DNA of 64,000 bases from Dillenia suffruticosa (lineage: Eukaryota > Streptophyta > Magnoliopsida > Dilleniales > Dilleniaceae), in NCBI GenBank assembly GCA_033439265.1, contig JAVTVX010000035.1, positions 5,994,001 to 6,058,000 on the forward strand, read 5' to 3'. The notes beneath the pieces are model-generated. The model made no database searches. It was not told the origin of the DNA and saw only the letters and a program-made list of their open reading frames with translations. Both the position numbers and the translations under genes were made by a program. Shown in pieces: positions 26,138 through 38,954 of the stretch; within the stretch, counting starts at the first letter, position 1; the number at the start of each line of letters is the position of its first letter.

Positions 26138-27643
26138 TTATGCAAACTTTATATAAGATTCAAAGGAACTCATGTTTTGCCAATTCTTCTTCAATAACGA
26201 AGCCAAGAAGTTGACACGGAGTTGAACATTCTGGAAAATTTGCTTCTCTTCCATACTGCAATTTCCCACAGCAACACCCATGCAAAGTACCTTTTTAAGT
26301 TGAAACTTCACCATTGCTTTTGTTTCATTAACTTTTGACTCCAAAGATTCCTGATTAGTCACAAGTATAGGAAACTTTCCTGTATCAAACAGAACAGACA
26401 AACATGAGCAAACTTTCCTGTATCAAAAATGAATTACATAAACGAATTGGAGCATACAACATACTAAAATTGGTGGCACTAGTTTAAGTACATTTTTGGA
26501 TATATTTGCAGATCATTTTGAGCACTTAATCAAAGAATACCCTCACAAATTTGTAATCACTTCATTTCACCAGCATGGGATGACTTTGGAAGAAAATCAA
26601 GGTAGAACCTCAAAGCCAACTAAATAGGAATGAAATTAAAATACCATAGTTTTGAACCATGGCAAACAAAAAAATCAAGCTTGCGAACTCAATAGAAGAA
26701 AAGGGTTTATGATCATTAGTGACGATTAATAGTCATGAAACAAGGGTTCTTACCGGCCTTGTTAAGACCAGGGCCCAAAAGACAGGGAATCTACTTGATA
26801 ACAGCCTCAGATGCATAGAAGGCATGGTACCTTTTGGCAAGCATTTTCACCAATTTTTTGTGCTTGTTGAGCCTTTTAAGCCCTTCAACATCCATAAATT
26901 CCAATCCTATACTCTGCCTGTAGTTTGATGATGCAAATCTTTAAACATCACTTGGAAAGAAAAACTCATTGAGACGGCAGAACACAGTACATGGTGGCCT
27001 AATGGAGAAATAATGATAGCAACCAATCAAATGCACAATGCCCTTTTCTTTTTCAATGAGCAATGCAGAATGAAAATCCACCAAGGCTAATTCATATAAA
27101 ATGATTACATGTATGTGGAAACGACAGGAGAGTTTATACATCTATCTAGTCCAATGTCAAGGAAGGTGCAGCCCACTTTAACTGTGTATGGGTATATAGA
27201 TTTAGATGTGATCAACAATGCAATTTCAACACAGTCCGCATCGTAGCCAGCATATAAATATTATTTGGATTCTTGATTTTTTTTTTTTTTTAAAGGGATC
27301 TGCTGAGCCAGCTTTATTCTTGTGAAAATAAGCATCTGATGAAAAAGCTATGGATTAACATTAGGAACAACCCAGAATTGTTTTAATCAATTCTCCGCAA
27401 TCACATAAATTTCACAATGACAGAAGAATTTACCTCTTCAACATGCTGAGCATCACCAAGCATGCAGACCTTCATATTTGGACGAGGAATGTGTTGCAAC
27501 TTCACAGAGCCACTGAAACGCCTGCCTTTCTGCGGGTCATAGTTCTTCAACCCAATTTGAAGCTCAATGCTCTCAGTAAAATTGCACCTTTTCTCATTCG
27601 CGTCTCCCATAATCTGAGAGATAGCTTCCCTCACTGCATCACT
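26138..27643 (-). pseudogene. RPL10A: 60S ribosomal protein L10a (uL1) pseudogene, introns retained
   Basis: Three exons match L10a/uL1, the L1-stalk protein: 27643-27434 ([15 protein letters not shown] to DAQHVEE), 26917-26754 and 26379-26138. Splice sites are intact. The middle exon is 164 bp where the protein needs 166. A 2-bp loss near its start shifts the frame, and a CAG-to-TAG change at 26791-26793 stops the VIKQIP motif. The C-terminus after KKNWQN is replaced by unrelated residues. The short MSKLQ first exon was not found intact; ATGAGCAAATTG followed by TGA at 28395-28384 is a possible relic. Because introns remain, this is a decayed gene duplicate and not a retrocopy. Confidence 0.88.
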
Positions 27644-28683
27644 CTGCTGGCAACCAGAAGAAGAGAATATCATGTACGCAAGAGCAAATCCAATAAGCTA
27701 CTTTCATAGTTATAAATCATCTCCAACCTTTAACTCAACTTTCTTGGCCTTCATCATAGTATTTGACAACCAATTTGATTATATTAATTAACGGCTCAAT
27801 CATGGTCCACAAAATGCAGCACTCAAGCTTTCTTGAGATCAACAAGAATAAAGAAACACGCTCCACATGTTGGGGCTTAGTGCCTATAATCAATTATTCC
27901 AGCTATTGCGATTAAACAGTCTTATTCTAAAGAAAGACATCATCAGTCAAGCTATTGTATTCCTGATACGACATTATATGAGGCAACATCAAATACAACA
28001 GAAAAAATCATGATTTTCCACTTTAAAAGAGGATGCTCTCCAGCTGTAGAACCCAATCAATAAAAAAATCTCATAAAGTAATTTAAAATAATGGTTATTC
28101 AATCCAAATAATGCATAATTTTGCCCAACAAATATCTCATGAATATGGCCAAAGGAGTGACCTCGTAAAAAACAAACATACTCGTGTCCCTCCACATAAC
28201 TCCAGCACATAGACCCAACATTCTAGGGTACATTGAACGATGGAAAAAAAAAATTCTAAACAGTAAAAAATCAACTAGAAAATCATCAGAACAATAATAC
28301 CATGATACATGTTAAACAACGCCGTTGGTCTACAGGCAACATCATTAGTGTCCACATCTTCACCAACATTGCCCTTCTTTTCACAATTTGCTCATATTTT
28401 TCACACAATAAAATCTATTTTGGATAAGATGTTCAATTGGGTATACATGAGCCATTCTGAACCAAGTTGTCTTTTTTCCCACATTTGATCATAGTTTTGG
28501 TGCAGATGACATCTATTCTTGTCCCATAATTACACCATTTTTGCAACAATTATTGGGCAAAATTTTGGTCAGAGAACACAACACATGCAAGCACCGTAAC
28601 AACAACTTTTTTCAGGAAAAGGATAAGATTTATTGTATTTGCATACAAAATAGAGATTCAAATGCCTAGACAGCACCATTCAT

Positions 28684-29181
28684 CTACAAAAGCAAATGGG
28701 CAAGCGCTGCAATAACTGCAGACAGATCATGAACATCTTTGTTCTTGTCAGTCAGTGGAGATTTTGAAGGGGGGAAATAACCTTCACAATTATTAGCTTC
28801 GGTTGCACAACTGTTTGCATACTGTTCAGCAAATTTAGGATCTCCAAACGCCAAACCATCCTTGATAGGTCCCATTTCAGTCACCACAGTTTCATATAAA
28901 CTGGAGCAATCTTGCAAGGGCTTCAGTATTGAAGGGTCTGGTTTTTGGTTCAATAATTGTTTGATGAAATTCAATGTCCCAATGACCTTGGCATTGTCTT
29001 TGTCAAACACTGCAAGGCCTATTTTTTTAGCATCAGCTTCGTTAACTCCTGCTTCTTTAGTGATCGATGTGCAGAGGTTTGGATAAGGTGTTTTGTTGCA
29101 AATATACTCTACAGTATCACCCTGTGATGCAACTATGACAGAGAAGACAACATTGAAAAGAATGAAAATTTTTGGAGACAT
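28684..29181 (-). CDS. Invertase/pectin methylesterase inhibitor (PMEI-domain) protein
   Basis: This single-exon gene encodes 165 residues. A hydrophobic signal peptide (MSPKIFILFNVVFSVIVASQ) is followed by a PMEI domain. Four cysteines fit the family pattern: the first pair is in ICNKTPYPNLC, the third in LQDCSSLY, and the fourth in the NSCATEANNC segment, which has one extra Cys. The conserved DPKF-like turn precedes that last segment. Such proteins are secreted four-helix bundles that inhibit either cell-wall/vacuolar invertase or pectin methylesterase; sequence alone does not say which. The spacing resembles the putative invertase-inhibitor (Pla a 1-like) group. An upstream in-frame ATG at 29226 would add 15 residues but lies only about 10 bases from the TATA box, so it should precede the transcription start. 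I therefore chose 29181. Confidence 0.87.
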   Translation of the reverse strand: MSPKIFILFNVVFSVIVASQGDTVEYICNKTPYPNLCTSITKEAGVNEADAKKIGLAVFDKDNAKVIGTLNFIKQLLNQKPDPSILKPLQDCSSLYETVVTEMGPIKDGLAFGDPKFAEQYANSCATEANNCEGYFPPSKSPLTDKNKDVHDLSAVIAALAHLLL

Positions 29182-29234
29182 ATTGGGCAGGAAAAAGATT
29201 TGATTTGTACTGCCTTCTCCCATCACTGAACCTA

Positions 29235-29242
29235 TATTTATA
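29235..29242 (-). promoter_or_regulatory. TATA box of the PMEI gene
   Basis: TATAAATA on the minus strand predicts a transcription start near 29208-29215. That is upstream of the ATG at 29181 and downstream of the ATG at 29226, so it decides the start codon. Confidence 0.65.
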
Positions 29243-30818
29243 CTAGATCTGAAATTATAAAGGAATGAAATAGGGATTTACAAATCAATTGAACCTACCT
29301 ATGTTTACAAATTTTACAAAATCATAGCACGTAAATTAAGTATACAAATTAATAGCACCATGAATTCTGCTATTACATCTCTATTCATTAATATTGAATA
29401 TGTAATTACAAATGGTTAGAAAATATTATAGGAATATTTGAATTTATTAGAAAGATTATGAGAATATTTTATTTCTTTAATTTTTATGTTTTTATATTTA
29501 TAACAATAAATTTTTTAAAATAAATTGAATTTACGATTAATATTTTATATTGTCTCATATTTTTAATATGGTATTATAATCGATGAATTTACAAAACTGT
29601 CAAAATTATATAATGTAAACCAATATTTTTTTTGGGGGGGGGGGGGGGGGGAAATCTTGTATGTTCATTGATTCACATTGTCAAGGCCGCTTTGGCTCTT
29701 TCAGAAAACGGAATATATGAAAGTCTCACTCATCTGCCTGGAAACATCAAACTTGTTTAGTCCACGTGCAACGGAAAGGAGACGCTGATTGGCTTCCAAA
29801 AAAAATCCTTTGCTTTCCCACTTGTTGTGGAACGCAGCTCATCTGGCAGGCCGGCCTTCAATCAGCCCAGAACGATTACTGCTGAAGTTAGCGGCAAGCA
29901 AGAAGGGAGGATATCTCTGATGATGAATCTACGAGATCTTTTAGGCCTGCTTTCTTTTGCTGCATCTGTGTTTCAATGGACCATTGTTTGCTAGTTTACC
30001 CCGTTGAAGACCCGGTCCGCAGTCCCTCTGCTTATGTATGATGGCTTTGGGTGGCCGCTTGGTCCCTCTTGGTCGTAAGGTGTCCTGCCCTGGTTAACTC
30101 GCAGGTGGTTTCTTTTGTCTATGGCCCGGAGTACGAATTAAAAACAATGGTAAAAGGGAGGAACAAAAAAAGAAGCAGAGGTTGTGACCATGAAATTCCG
30201 ATCAGTTTCCTAGTTGTCCCGTGGAAAGAATTCGCAAAAAAAAAAAAAGAAAAAAAAAGAAAAAAAAGCACGGGTTCAACTCCAACAGTGTCATTTCTCA
30301 AAAGAATAATCCATCCTTTTTTAACATAGCCCGAAACCCTAATGAAACCCCTCCGTGGAATAGTTTTATCACAAACCACCATTTTTCTTTTTCTTTCTTT
30401 CTCTTCATTTTTCTTTCTCGAGAAAAATTGACGCAAAAATACTCTAAATGAATTCCGTAGCAAGGGAATGTTCTTTCTATTACTAGTTTCATACAAAAGA
30501 AAAAATTACAATACAATCGTTTGTAATATACATACTGATATCAATCAAAGGGATCTATTCTTGGATAGACGCAGAGAAATCATATGTATGGTTTAAATCT
30601 ATGTTAAGGAAAAAGAAAGAAGATGAAGATTTATTGGGGAAAAAATAAAACCAGAGTTCATGTCAACAAAGCTGTCATATTTCCCCCCCCCCCCCCAATT
30701 TGATTCTAGAGAGGGGATATGTAAAAGAATCTTGAATCATTTCATTTCCTTGTAATTTGACACCATACTATATCCATGCTTTTAAGTTTTACTATTTTCA
30801 AAACCTTCCCAAAACATA
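29243..30818. other. Intergenic, bounded G-run and C-run
   Basis: 29300-29630 is plain AT-rich sequence. An 18-base G-run (29634-29651) and a 14-base C-run (30683-30696) face each other as inverted sequences, each followed by AAAT when read from its own side. Between them, 29690-30130 is clearly less AT-rich than its surroundings but has no recognisable protein. 30235-30265 is a purine tract. Confidence 0.45.
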
Positions 30819-33800
30819 TCACAATACCAATGAAACAAACATAGCAAAGAACAAGAAAACCAACAGAAAAGTGATGAGAGGAGAAACCCATTTCTCAAAT
30901 TCTCCGAGATCTTCATCGGAAGGATCATTGCTCCAAAGCAAGTGATCCTTGAAATTCTTCCTCGTCTCCTTAATTCTTGAACCAGTTCCCTCTCCTTCGG
31001 CTAATCTAATGTGATCCAAAATATGCGGAAAAACCTTTTTATAAGCCTCTTCTCCAGTCAACAGATCCAAATGCCCAAAACCATCCACAATCAATCTCTC
31101 ATGACAAAAACCAGGTTGGTGCAACTTCATGTAATTGTTGGCAAGAAAAGATGTCACGAGCATCACAAGAAGTGTTCATCCACCAGATATATAGTGTAGG
31201 CAGTGCCATTCTCTCCGAATGAATCAAATATGAGTTATTACCATTGTTATCAACCATATGACAACTGTTGCCGATTTTTCTAAGGTGAGGAAATGCTGCC
31301 ATTGGAAGCATCGGTAAGTTATCTTTGTCATTGTTAATCCGATGGTGCATGGAAGGGATTATGTTTTCATGCCAGAACCCAAAAATCACCGAGACAACTT
31401 CACATTCGCTACAGGTGCACCTCTCATTCTGTGGTATGAAATGGGCAATGGATCTCAGAAGCCGGTGTCTATAACTGGAATCCGATTTTTCATATAGCAG
31501 TAGCGTCATGTCCTTGCCTAGTATCAGCATTGAGGTCTGCATTTGCAGTTTTACCCAGATCAAAAAAAGGAAAAAAAAAATCTAGACCGATGAAAATATG
31601 AAACTTTACAGCTTGAACTGACTGATATAAATTAAGCATATGATGCAAGACTAATGTTGTCATTAGAAGAGGTTAACAAAAGGCTGTCACTGGGAACTCT
31701 CAACAGACAATCACATCAATTTAGGGGCCTAAGATGATACTCTTCTTTACCATTCACAAATTTATCTGTAGAGTGTCTTGAGTAATCTCCTGATAATTGA
31801 AATGTGATACGCCAAAATCCTTTTTGTTTTTTCTTTTTTAAAGGCTTGGAATGAAAGTGACATTTTAGATGGTCCATTTTAGGAAAAGAAAAGGAGAGAG
31901 CATACCGTGAAAAAGGGAGCCACATTTTTACTCTTGTTGATGCAGTAACCTTGAAAAACATTACAGTGTTGGTGCAAGAAAGAGAAGCTATATGAGTGGC
32001 AGGTACAAAGCCACCCATTAGAGCCATGTGAACGGCCATTCCTCCAGCACAATGTGCCACCACATGTACCTTTGTGGATGGCCCATGAAATTTGCGAATC
32101 TTTTCTATTGCTGCATATGGATAAAAACATCTCAATATTAACATCAACCAAAAAGCAACGAAAACACATACGATTATGGATAGCTAAGTCCAAATTGACT
32201 TCAACTAGACTCTAGCTTGTCCTTACCAGCAGGTATGTCATATTTTCCAATATCTTCAATTGTGAAACTATTGGAAGGATTTGAAGGGTGTGATCTAGGT
32301 TGAAGCACCCATGTATCGTGCCCCTCACCTAGTAAAGTTCTAACCAGGTCATTTGGTTCCATTGGTAGCCAGTAGCTTTCAGAAAAATACCCATTAAGAA
32401 GAACTGGATATGATTGTTCTTAATTTCAGGCCTCCCTGTGGTCTGATGGCACTTCCATTGCCTGCAACTGATGGTGAATCCATCCTCTGAAAAGAGAACC
32501 CCATGTTATTTGAGGTAAGTTAATAGAGCTTTATTTTCAAAACCCTGATGCAATTGGGAATTTGGACGATGAACAATAAGATAATTGGAGAGAGTTCACA
32601 AGCAAACATTTCTGTAGAATGTATAAAGTCTTGCAACTAGATGATCTCAATCAATATCATTCTGTCCAACACTCTTTGATTAATCATACATCAGATTTGA
32701 AAGGACAAAATTTTCCAAAAAAGTGAGATCAACCTGTAATTATTTCATGAAGAGATCCATCTGGATAAGGCTTCTGGCAGAAATCAAATGCTGACGAGTC
32801 CTTACAACTGCTTCGTGGAATTTGCAGGACATATGTTCTGAGGAAAGATTGTAGAAAAAAAGATAAAAACCATTCCTTCAAATTTCCTTCCAGGCTTCTC
32901 AAGCTCTTTAAAATTTCTGCCATGGAAATATTGAGCCTCCCTCTCAAATTCACCATTTCACCTGGCTTGCTGTTGTCAGACACTTTTCTGAATGTCACCT
33001 GCAGTGTAGTTGACTTGCTTAAAATATACAAGCCAAGAAAACCGGGATTCATTATTTTCCTGCCCTCGAGAATGTTCCTGGATCAAAAGGTAAGCATTAG
33101 TTACATTAACAAACACCAAACTTAAAAATTCCGTTTGAACTTTCTTTGTACCTTGAACCAGAAGAAGCTGAAAGGAGCTTATGGTGCATGTATTGTGTAA
33201 AAGGAGTTCTTTCATTTACTAGACACAAATCTACTTCTCCGTCAATAACATGTGAATTATCCATCTCCAGAGCTTTAAACTCTACAAATCCACCAACCTT
33301 TCCTCTCAAAAGTGGATAAGAAGTTGGCCATCGATAAGTTGTAAAACCAAGTGAAGGATAAAAAGTTGGGAGCACTGCACCCTGTAAGCACAAAATAAGT
33401 TTTAATAGGTAAATAAACTGGGACCTCTATAGATATGCTGATGCATCTGAAAGACCATAGCTAAGCCCCTAGTAATTGTTTCTGTTCCAAAATTGCATGG
33501 TCACATCCTCCAGGTAGCAAAGCAGAATGAAGACATCATGGGAATGTAATGACCATATATGAACAGTTTCCATGTGAATGAAAGCCAAATAAGAGCCAAC
33601 TGTCAATTATGGAAGAGAAGGAACAACCTGAATTGAGTAACCCCGTGAAGAAGTATACATTGAAGATATAGATGGGCCTGGCCGTTCTTGAAAAGGCACT
33701 TTGAAGAGTTGCTTTCTATCTAACCCATAAAATTCAAGGGTGCTGGACTTCCGGAAAGATAAGCAACTGCATTCCCATTTGTGCTTAATCCTGATCCAAG

Positions 33801-35842
33801 GCTCTCTGAAAGTTTCAAACCTCTCATTTGTGACTGATACAATATAGAAGCTGTTCCAAAAAACTCCAGCTGCAAGAGATGAGCCTGAAAGTTGTAAACA
33901 TATGTACAGGATAACCGCTACACAGATTTCTTATATTGTTGCTAGTGACTCACCCGAAAGGATAACAAAATCAGTGCTCCCATAGTCGGTCTCAGTGAAA
34001 TAAACAAGCCACCTTCTTTTGTTCCCCATCCCTAACGTATCACAAACATCCCAATTCTTAACCATATATTGAACTTGACAACCCGTTTTGACCACACATC
34101 CTGCCTGCAACATAGACATTCTGGAGATATTATCCTTGTATTATTTGATGGGGGCAAAGGTAAAATATTCCTACCATGTTATATCTTCTTGTTTGATTCG
34201 TGTTTCATCTCAAGACAAGAAATAGCTTTTATTACAGAAAAGAATGGCACCATGAAATATTAATATATAAGATTACTTTGTAGTTTCACAAATGGCACGA
34301 TCTAGATATCCATGGCATATTTTTGTTCCATACCAAGAAACAACGCAAATTTTCAATTCTTATAACACAGGTTAGTGCTTTTGTATCCTAAAGAATTCAA
34401 TGTGGTAAGCTTTTCCACAAGAAAAACTTTTTGAGAAATGTAGGTACAGAAGAAGCAAAAAGTAGAATAGAGACATCTTGCCTCAATTGCGGAAACAACA
34501 TAGTTTTTGTCCGTTGAATTTTTGGCATTATAAGGGCATCCAGACAGGCAATTTCCACAGGCAAAGCAGCTTCCAGTTGTCTGTCGCTTCACTGAATCAA
34601 ATGGAAGTCCTTCAATGTCAAAATTCACGCTTAAATTCACCGGACGTTAAGGACCTTCTTTGTTCTCTTCTTCAATTGCATCTTCCATGACTTTGCATTT
34701 GGAAACTTCACAGGAACACTTTGTACTCCTAGCATTACTGATGCAGACGCTTCAAAACTGTCCCAATCCGTTTCCCAATTCTTTGGTCATCTTGGATTGT
34801 TTCTTGCACAAACAGGGGTTGGTATCATCACCCCAGCATTCACCAATGAAACCCCTCCAAGTCCACAGGCTACAGCTGCTAAGGAGTCACCATGTTCATA
34901 CACCTATATTTTTTTTCCCAATAATGTTAGATAAACAGCATAGTACTCAACCTAGCTTAAAAATTTGCAGATGCTGGGAATAGATGACTCATTTCTTGTC
35001 TGATGTCATGGTAGAAAGAAGTAACATCTTTCTATAATGTAATGCAACTTTTGGAGCAGTGCCTACAAATTAACTTTTGAGTGATTGTTTTGCTAAAGAG
35101 GCATTTAAATATAATAATTAGCCTCCTTGAGGTCATTGCACATCAGCACACATATGCGAGAAGAAAGATCGGCTCCAAAAAAAATACATTATTGATTAAT
35201 TTGATTTATATTACCAATAATGCATTCGAAAATCTATTCCTCTTTAAAACCTGATTGCATTTTCAATGTTATCCAAAACTAAGTCAAAAGAATTCAAACA
35301 CAAATTAATGAATTCTGATAATGGCAGTAAATGCATAGTACTTGAATTTTACTTTGACATGAGATGCCTAGATGTGAGATAGAGAGAGATAGACAGAAAA
35401 AGAGAATCACATGCTTTGCTTCACTTTCTTTTACAATGCAAGCATAACTAACATCCAGAAGACAGTAAGGGCTTTCTGTGACTGAAGCCTGCACATTTTT
35501 TTTCCAGGTTACAAGTTTGAGGGCCTCAGAAACAAGGAGTACGTGAAGAGAGTTACCTGGAACAAAGATCTTCAGGGCCAAAGCTGACACCCAGGGTTTT
35601 ACTGTCTTCTACTCTCAGGGTTGACATATCTGGAAGCAATTGTTTGGAAAATCCTGAGCTTCCCATCTTCGACCTTTCTCACACAAACATACCTGGACCC
35701 CTGCCATTGCCAATCTACAAGCAGCAACAGACCCACCGTATCCAGAGCCCACTACAATAGCATCGTAACTATCTCTCTCTCCATCAGAAAATAGCCTTTC
35801 AATAGGTTTGCTTCTCTTTTCATTTTTTAATTCTTCAAAAAC
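30819..35842 (-). pseudogene. GMC-type FAD oxidoreductase / alpha-beta hydrolase fusion, pseudogene
   Basis: Nine exons resemble the large plant 'cholesterol-oxidase-like' proteins: 35842-35557, 34903-34482, 34104-33954, 33884-33628, 33381-33152, 33077-32734, 32486-32227, 32110-31906 and 31536-30819. The first has the FAD motif VVGSGYGGSVAACRLA, the second the GMC motif CGNCLSGCPYNAKNS. The hydrolase part has AHCAGGMA at the nucleophile elbow, with Cys where Ser is usual, and ends in a hydrophobic tail. Lesions: a 1-base frameshift after DFPNN; TGA at 34787-34789; a frameshift and TAA later in exon 2; an extra T in a T-run in exon 4; a frameshift in exon 7; a frameshift and TGA near YISGG in exon 9. 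Exon 5 joins the GMC middle directly to the LLRGKVGG region, so the GMC C-terminal domain seems deleted. No first exon was found. Exon 2 ends with a GC donor. Confidence 0.85.
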
Positions 35843-38568
35843 CTAACAAAATTCCGTAAGTTTTTTTCCTTTTTTTTAAAAAAAAAATTGTAAATAAGCA
35901 AACCTGGGGATTGCTTAATGCCAGAGTAAGAGAATCAAAAAAAAAAAAAAAAAAATCCACCTTGGCTGCCCAAATTTCTTTATGTGGTGCAATCACTCTC
36001 CTACCGTTTATGATACTGATTATATAATGTATTTGGCATGTGCAATGCTTCTGCTGTAGTTGATACTGAATAAACCCTTCTGTCTTTATGCAAGCAAGAC
36101 TAAATAGTAACCACAAATTTGAAGGTATAAACATGAACATGGCCCCAGTGAGCTAACATTTCCTTGTTATATGCTCCAAGAGATATTTTTTGCTTTTTGT
36201 TTCTCTAGATGAGTATTTATGTCAGATACAGAATCTAGTCCAGCAAATGCAAGACCTTATTTTGTTAAAATCACAGAATAAATTTGAGCAGGTTGTTCCA
36301 TAGTTTTATGGGCATGGACAAGGTACAAACACAACTATTGAATAAACCAAAGTTGTCATATATCTCCCAGGTGGTACTGTAAAGCAAGTATATCAACTTC
36401 TTAGTGTGTTCCACATTTGTATTTCTTTATTATACTGCTTTCAAGACAACCACTTTTCACTTACACAACTCCAAAGATAGTATATTTTCTCTTTATAATT
36501 TATTCAGTAAAAGATAGGGTAGCTAGGATATTTCTACAGAGCCTTCTTTAACCCCGCAAAAATGTTGCTACAAATTCATAATGTCAAGTCAACACCAACT
36601 TAATCTAAAAGGAGATCTCATGCAAATAAAGTCAATGCCAACATGATCTACTCCTAGGCATAAGAAACTGCGAAGATATCTGGCAGGTACCCATTGATCC
36701 AGATGTTGCCAAAATAATCACAAAAATCCCATAAGTTGACATGAAAACGCTGTGGCAGATATTTTGAATAGCCACATCTATTTTGGCAAGGTGATTACTT
36801 TATCCTCAAATAAAGAATAATAAATCCCCAAATAAAGAATAATACTACTGTTTTGACCAAGAATATTATTACATGGATAAAGAATATGCAAGTGGAGCAA
36901 ATACAAAGCAGTAACTTGCAGCCCCAAATATCCCTACCAAAATAATGAATAAATTAAGACTAAACATCAATATGCATAACAGATATCCAGTTGTGCAAAC
37001 GGGTCGGATGCTGGAGTTGACTCCTGGACTAGAATAAATGTAACCAAAAGAGTTCAAGCATGCATGCAGTTAGACAATAACTATGCATATTATCAATCTA
37101 GTTGACAGATAAATGTGGCTATCAAAAATTAAAGAAATTTAAGCAGATTAGTATCTAAAACTGCAGAAAATACTCCATGCATGTAAGTGTATGAGATGCC
37201 CACCTTATGGTGAGCAGAATGTGAAGCCGGACAGAAGAAGCAATCTGATCACTTGCTAAGGAATTGGATATGGGTCAACTGTTACAACAGCCAGAACCAA
37301 GCTTGTATCAACTGGTTAGACCAAACCGAAATCCAGGATCCAGGTTCACACTGGGAAAGTCAGAGCTGACTCCAGCCAATCAAACAGGGCATACATTGTG
37401 CATGCCAGGAACAATGGTCAGGGTGAAATCAAATCCAAGCAGCCAGAACCCTGTGCAACATTCGTGATGTCTGCATGTGCTGTCAAGTTGTTTTTGCACC
37501 AAAGTTGGTCTTCAGTTTATACAGACCGGGATGTATAATGACAGGAAAAGAATACATGCAGTTGCTTTTTTAAACAAGGCTGTGAGTGGTAGCCTATGTT
37601 GCCAATGGCTACTCTCAGCACTAAACTGTGAATCAAATTTTGCAGAAGCACAGAGCAGACAGAATATAGAAGAAGAAAAACAAGAAAACCAAGAAGAAGA
37701 GGAAGAAGTAAAATATGAAAAAAAAAAAAAAAGGGTATGCTGAGAGAGAGGAGAACAAGCAAATTAAATCCGATTCATAGCATTTGCAAATCTTATCTTG
37801 GTTGAAAAGGTTTTCCACATGAACTCTATAGAATGACTAAATCCTATATAAGCACCAGAAGTAATCTTAAACATTTACTTATATATGCAATCAGTCAAAG
37901 TAGAAATCAACTTGAGAACGTCCAAACAAATCCAATATTTGATGCCAACTACCAACAACTATTGTAGCAGCTGCAAGTTGACAATTGTGTTTGAGTTTCC
38001 ATTAATCTCGAAAAGGGTACTGTGTCGGACTTGTTCAAATACATTCTGCTCTCTTGCTAAATATCACAAATTAAGAGCCCAATCACCACTTGATGAGATA
38101 ATGGATAGGTCAAAGATCATGCCATGATCAAATTTGTCAAATATGTTGCACGATGCCTAGTAATTTCAAAAGCAATACACGATTACATCGCGAAAGATAG
38201 CTTGTTTGTTGAAAAGTCAAAGTCTAGCAATTTCAGCAGACCTTTTGAGGGATAGGGGAAGACCTCTCGTGATTCTAGGCTCACCGGGAGGTGATTGGTC
38301 CTTCAAGGGACCATTTCTAACTGCACGAAACACTGGATCTGTCTACCTGTCTTGCTATCCATAGAAAATTGTTTATCAAAGCGATATTTGATTGCAAAAA
38401 TAAATAAATAGATAAATAAAAAAAAAATTAAACCATTTCCACAATAGTTCCAAATTATTCATTTCTATTAGTCACTTATACATTCTAGGACCGCATATGA
38501 GCCAAGCCAGAGGGTATTCAAGTTTGCTAATTTGACTAGGTGAACAACCAAGTTTTAAACAAACAACG
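35843..38568. other. No gene recognised
   Basis: The missing 5' exon of the GMC/hydrolase locus may once have been here, but none is visible. 37264-37467 gives an open frame on the plus strand without family features. 37660-37735 is an A/G tract. No transposon ends were found. Confidence 0.4.
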
Positions 38569-38680
38569 AATACCTTTAGATAAGAATGAACCTATGATAA
38601 ATCATATTTAAGATCAAATCGTCAATACCTTTAGATAAGCATGAACCTATGATAAATCATATTTAAGCCCAAATCATTTA
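38569..38680. repeat. Two-copy tandem repeat, about 56 bp
   Basis: The segment 'aatacctttagataag...gaacctatgataaatcatatttaag...caaatc' occurs twice back to back (about 38569-38623 and 38624-38680) with only a few differences. Confidence 0.85.
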
Positions 38681-38954
38681 TCTAGTTGAACGAGCTGAAT
38701 CATGACTGAAGAGCCATCTGCGCAATTGTTGACACCAGATTTTAAAATCCTCTAGTCAATAAAGCAACTCTAATAATAAGAATAATAATTGTACTTAAAA
38801 TTTGACACCAGATTCTTGCATGTTCGTTGGGATTATTTCAGCACGTTCAGAAAAAACACTGGAGATTCCTCATTTAAAAAAAAATAAGCAATATTTGTTC
38901 TTAATTATTTAATGGGGGGTGGATGTTTATTTAGATTGTTGAACATTGTTTTTA

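Noticed and set aside
30051-30329. 92-codon plus-strand frame
   Set aside because: Half of it is a Lys run from an A/G tract, and the rest has no recognisable motif.
37264-37743. Plus-strand frames of 67 and 88 codons
   Set aside because: Composition is low-complexity at the end, and no homology or splice sites support them.
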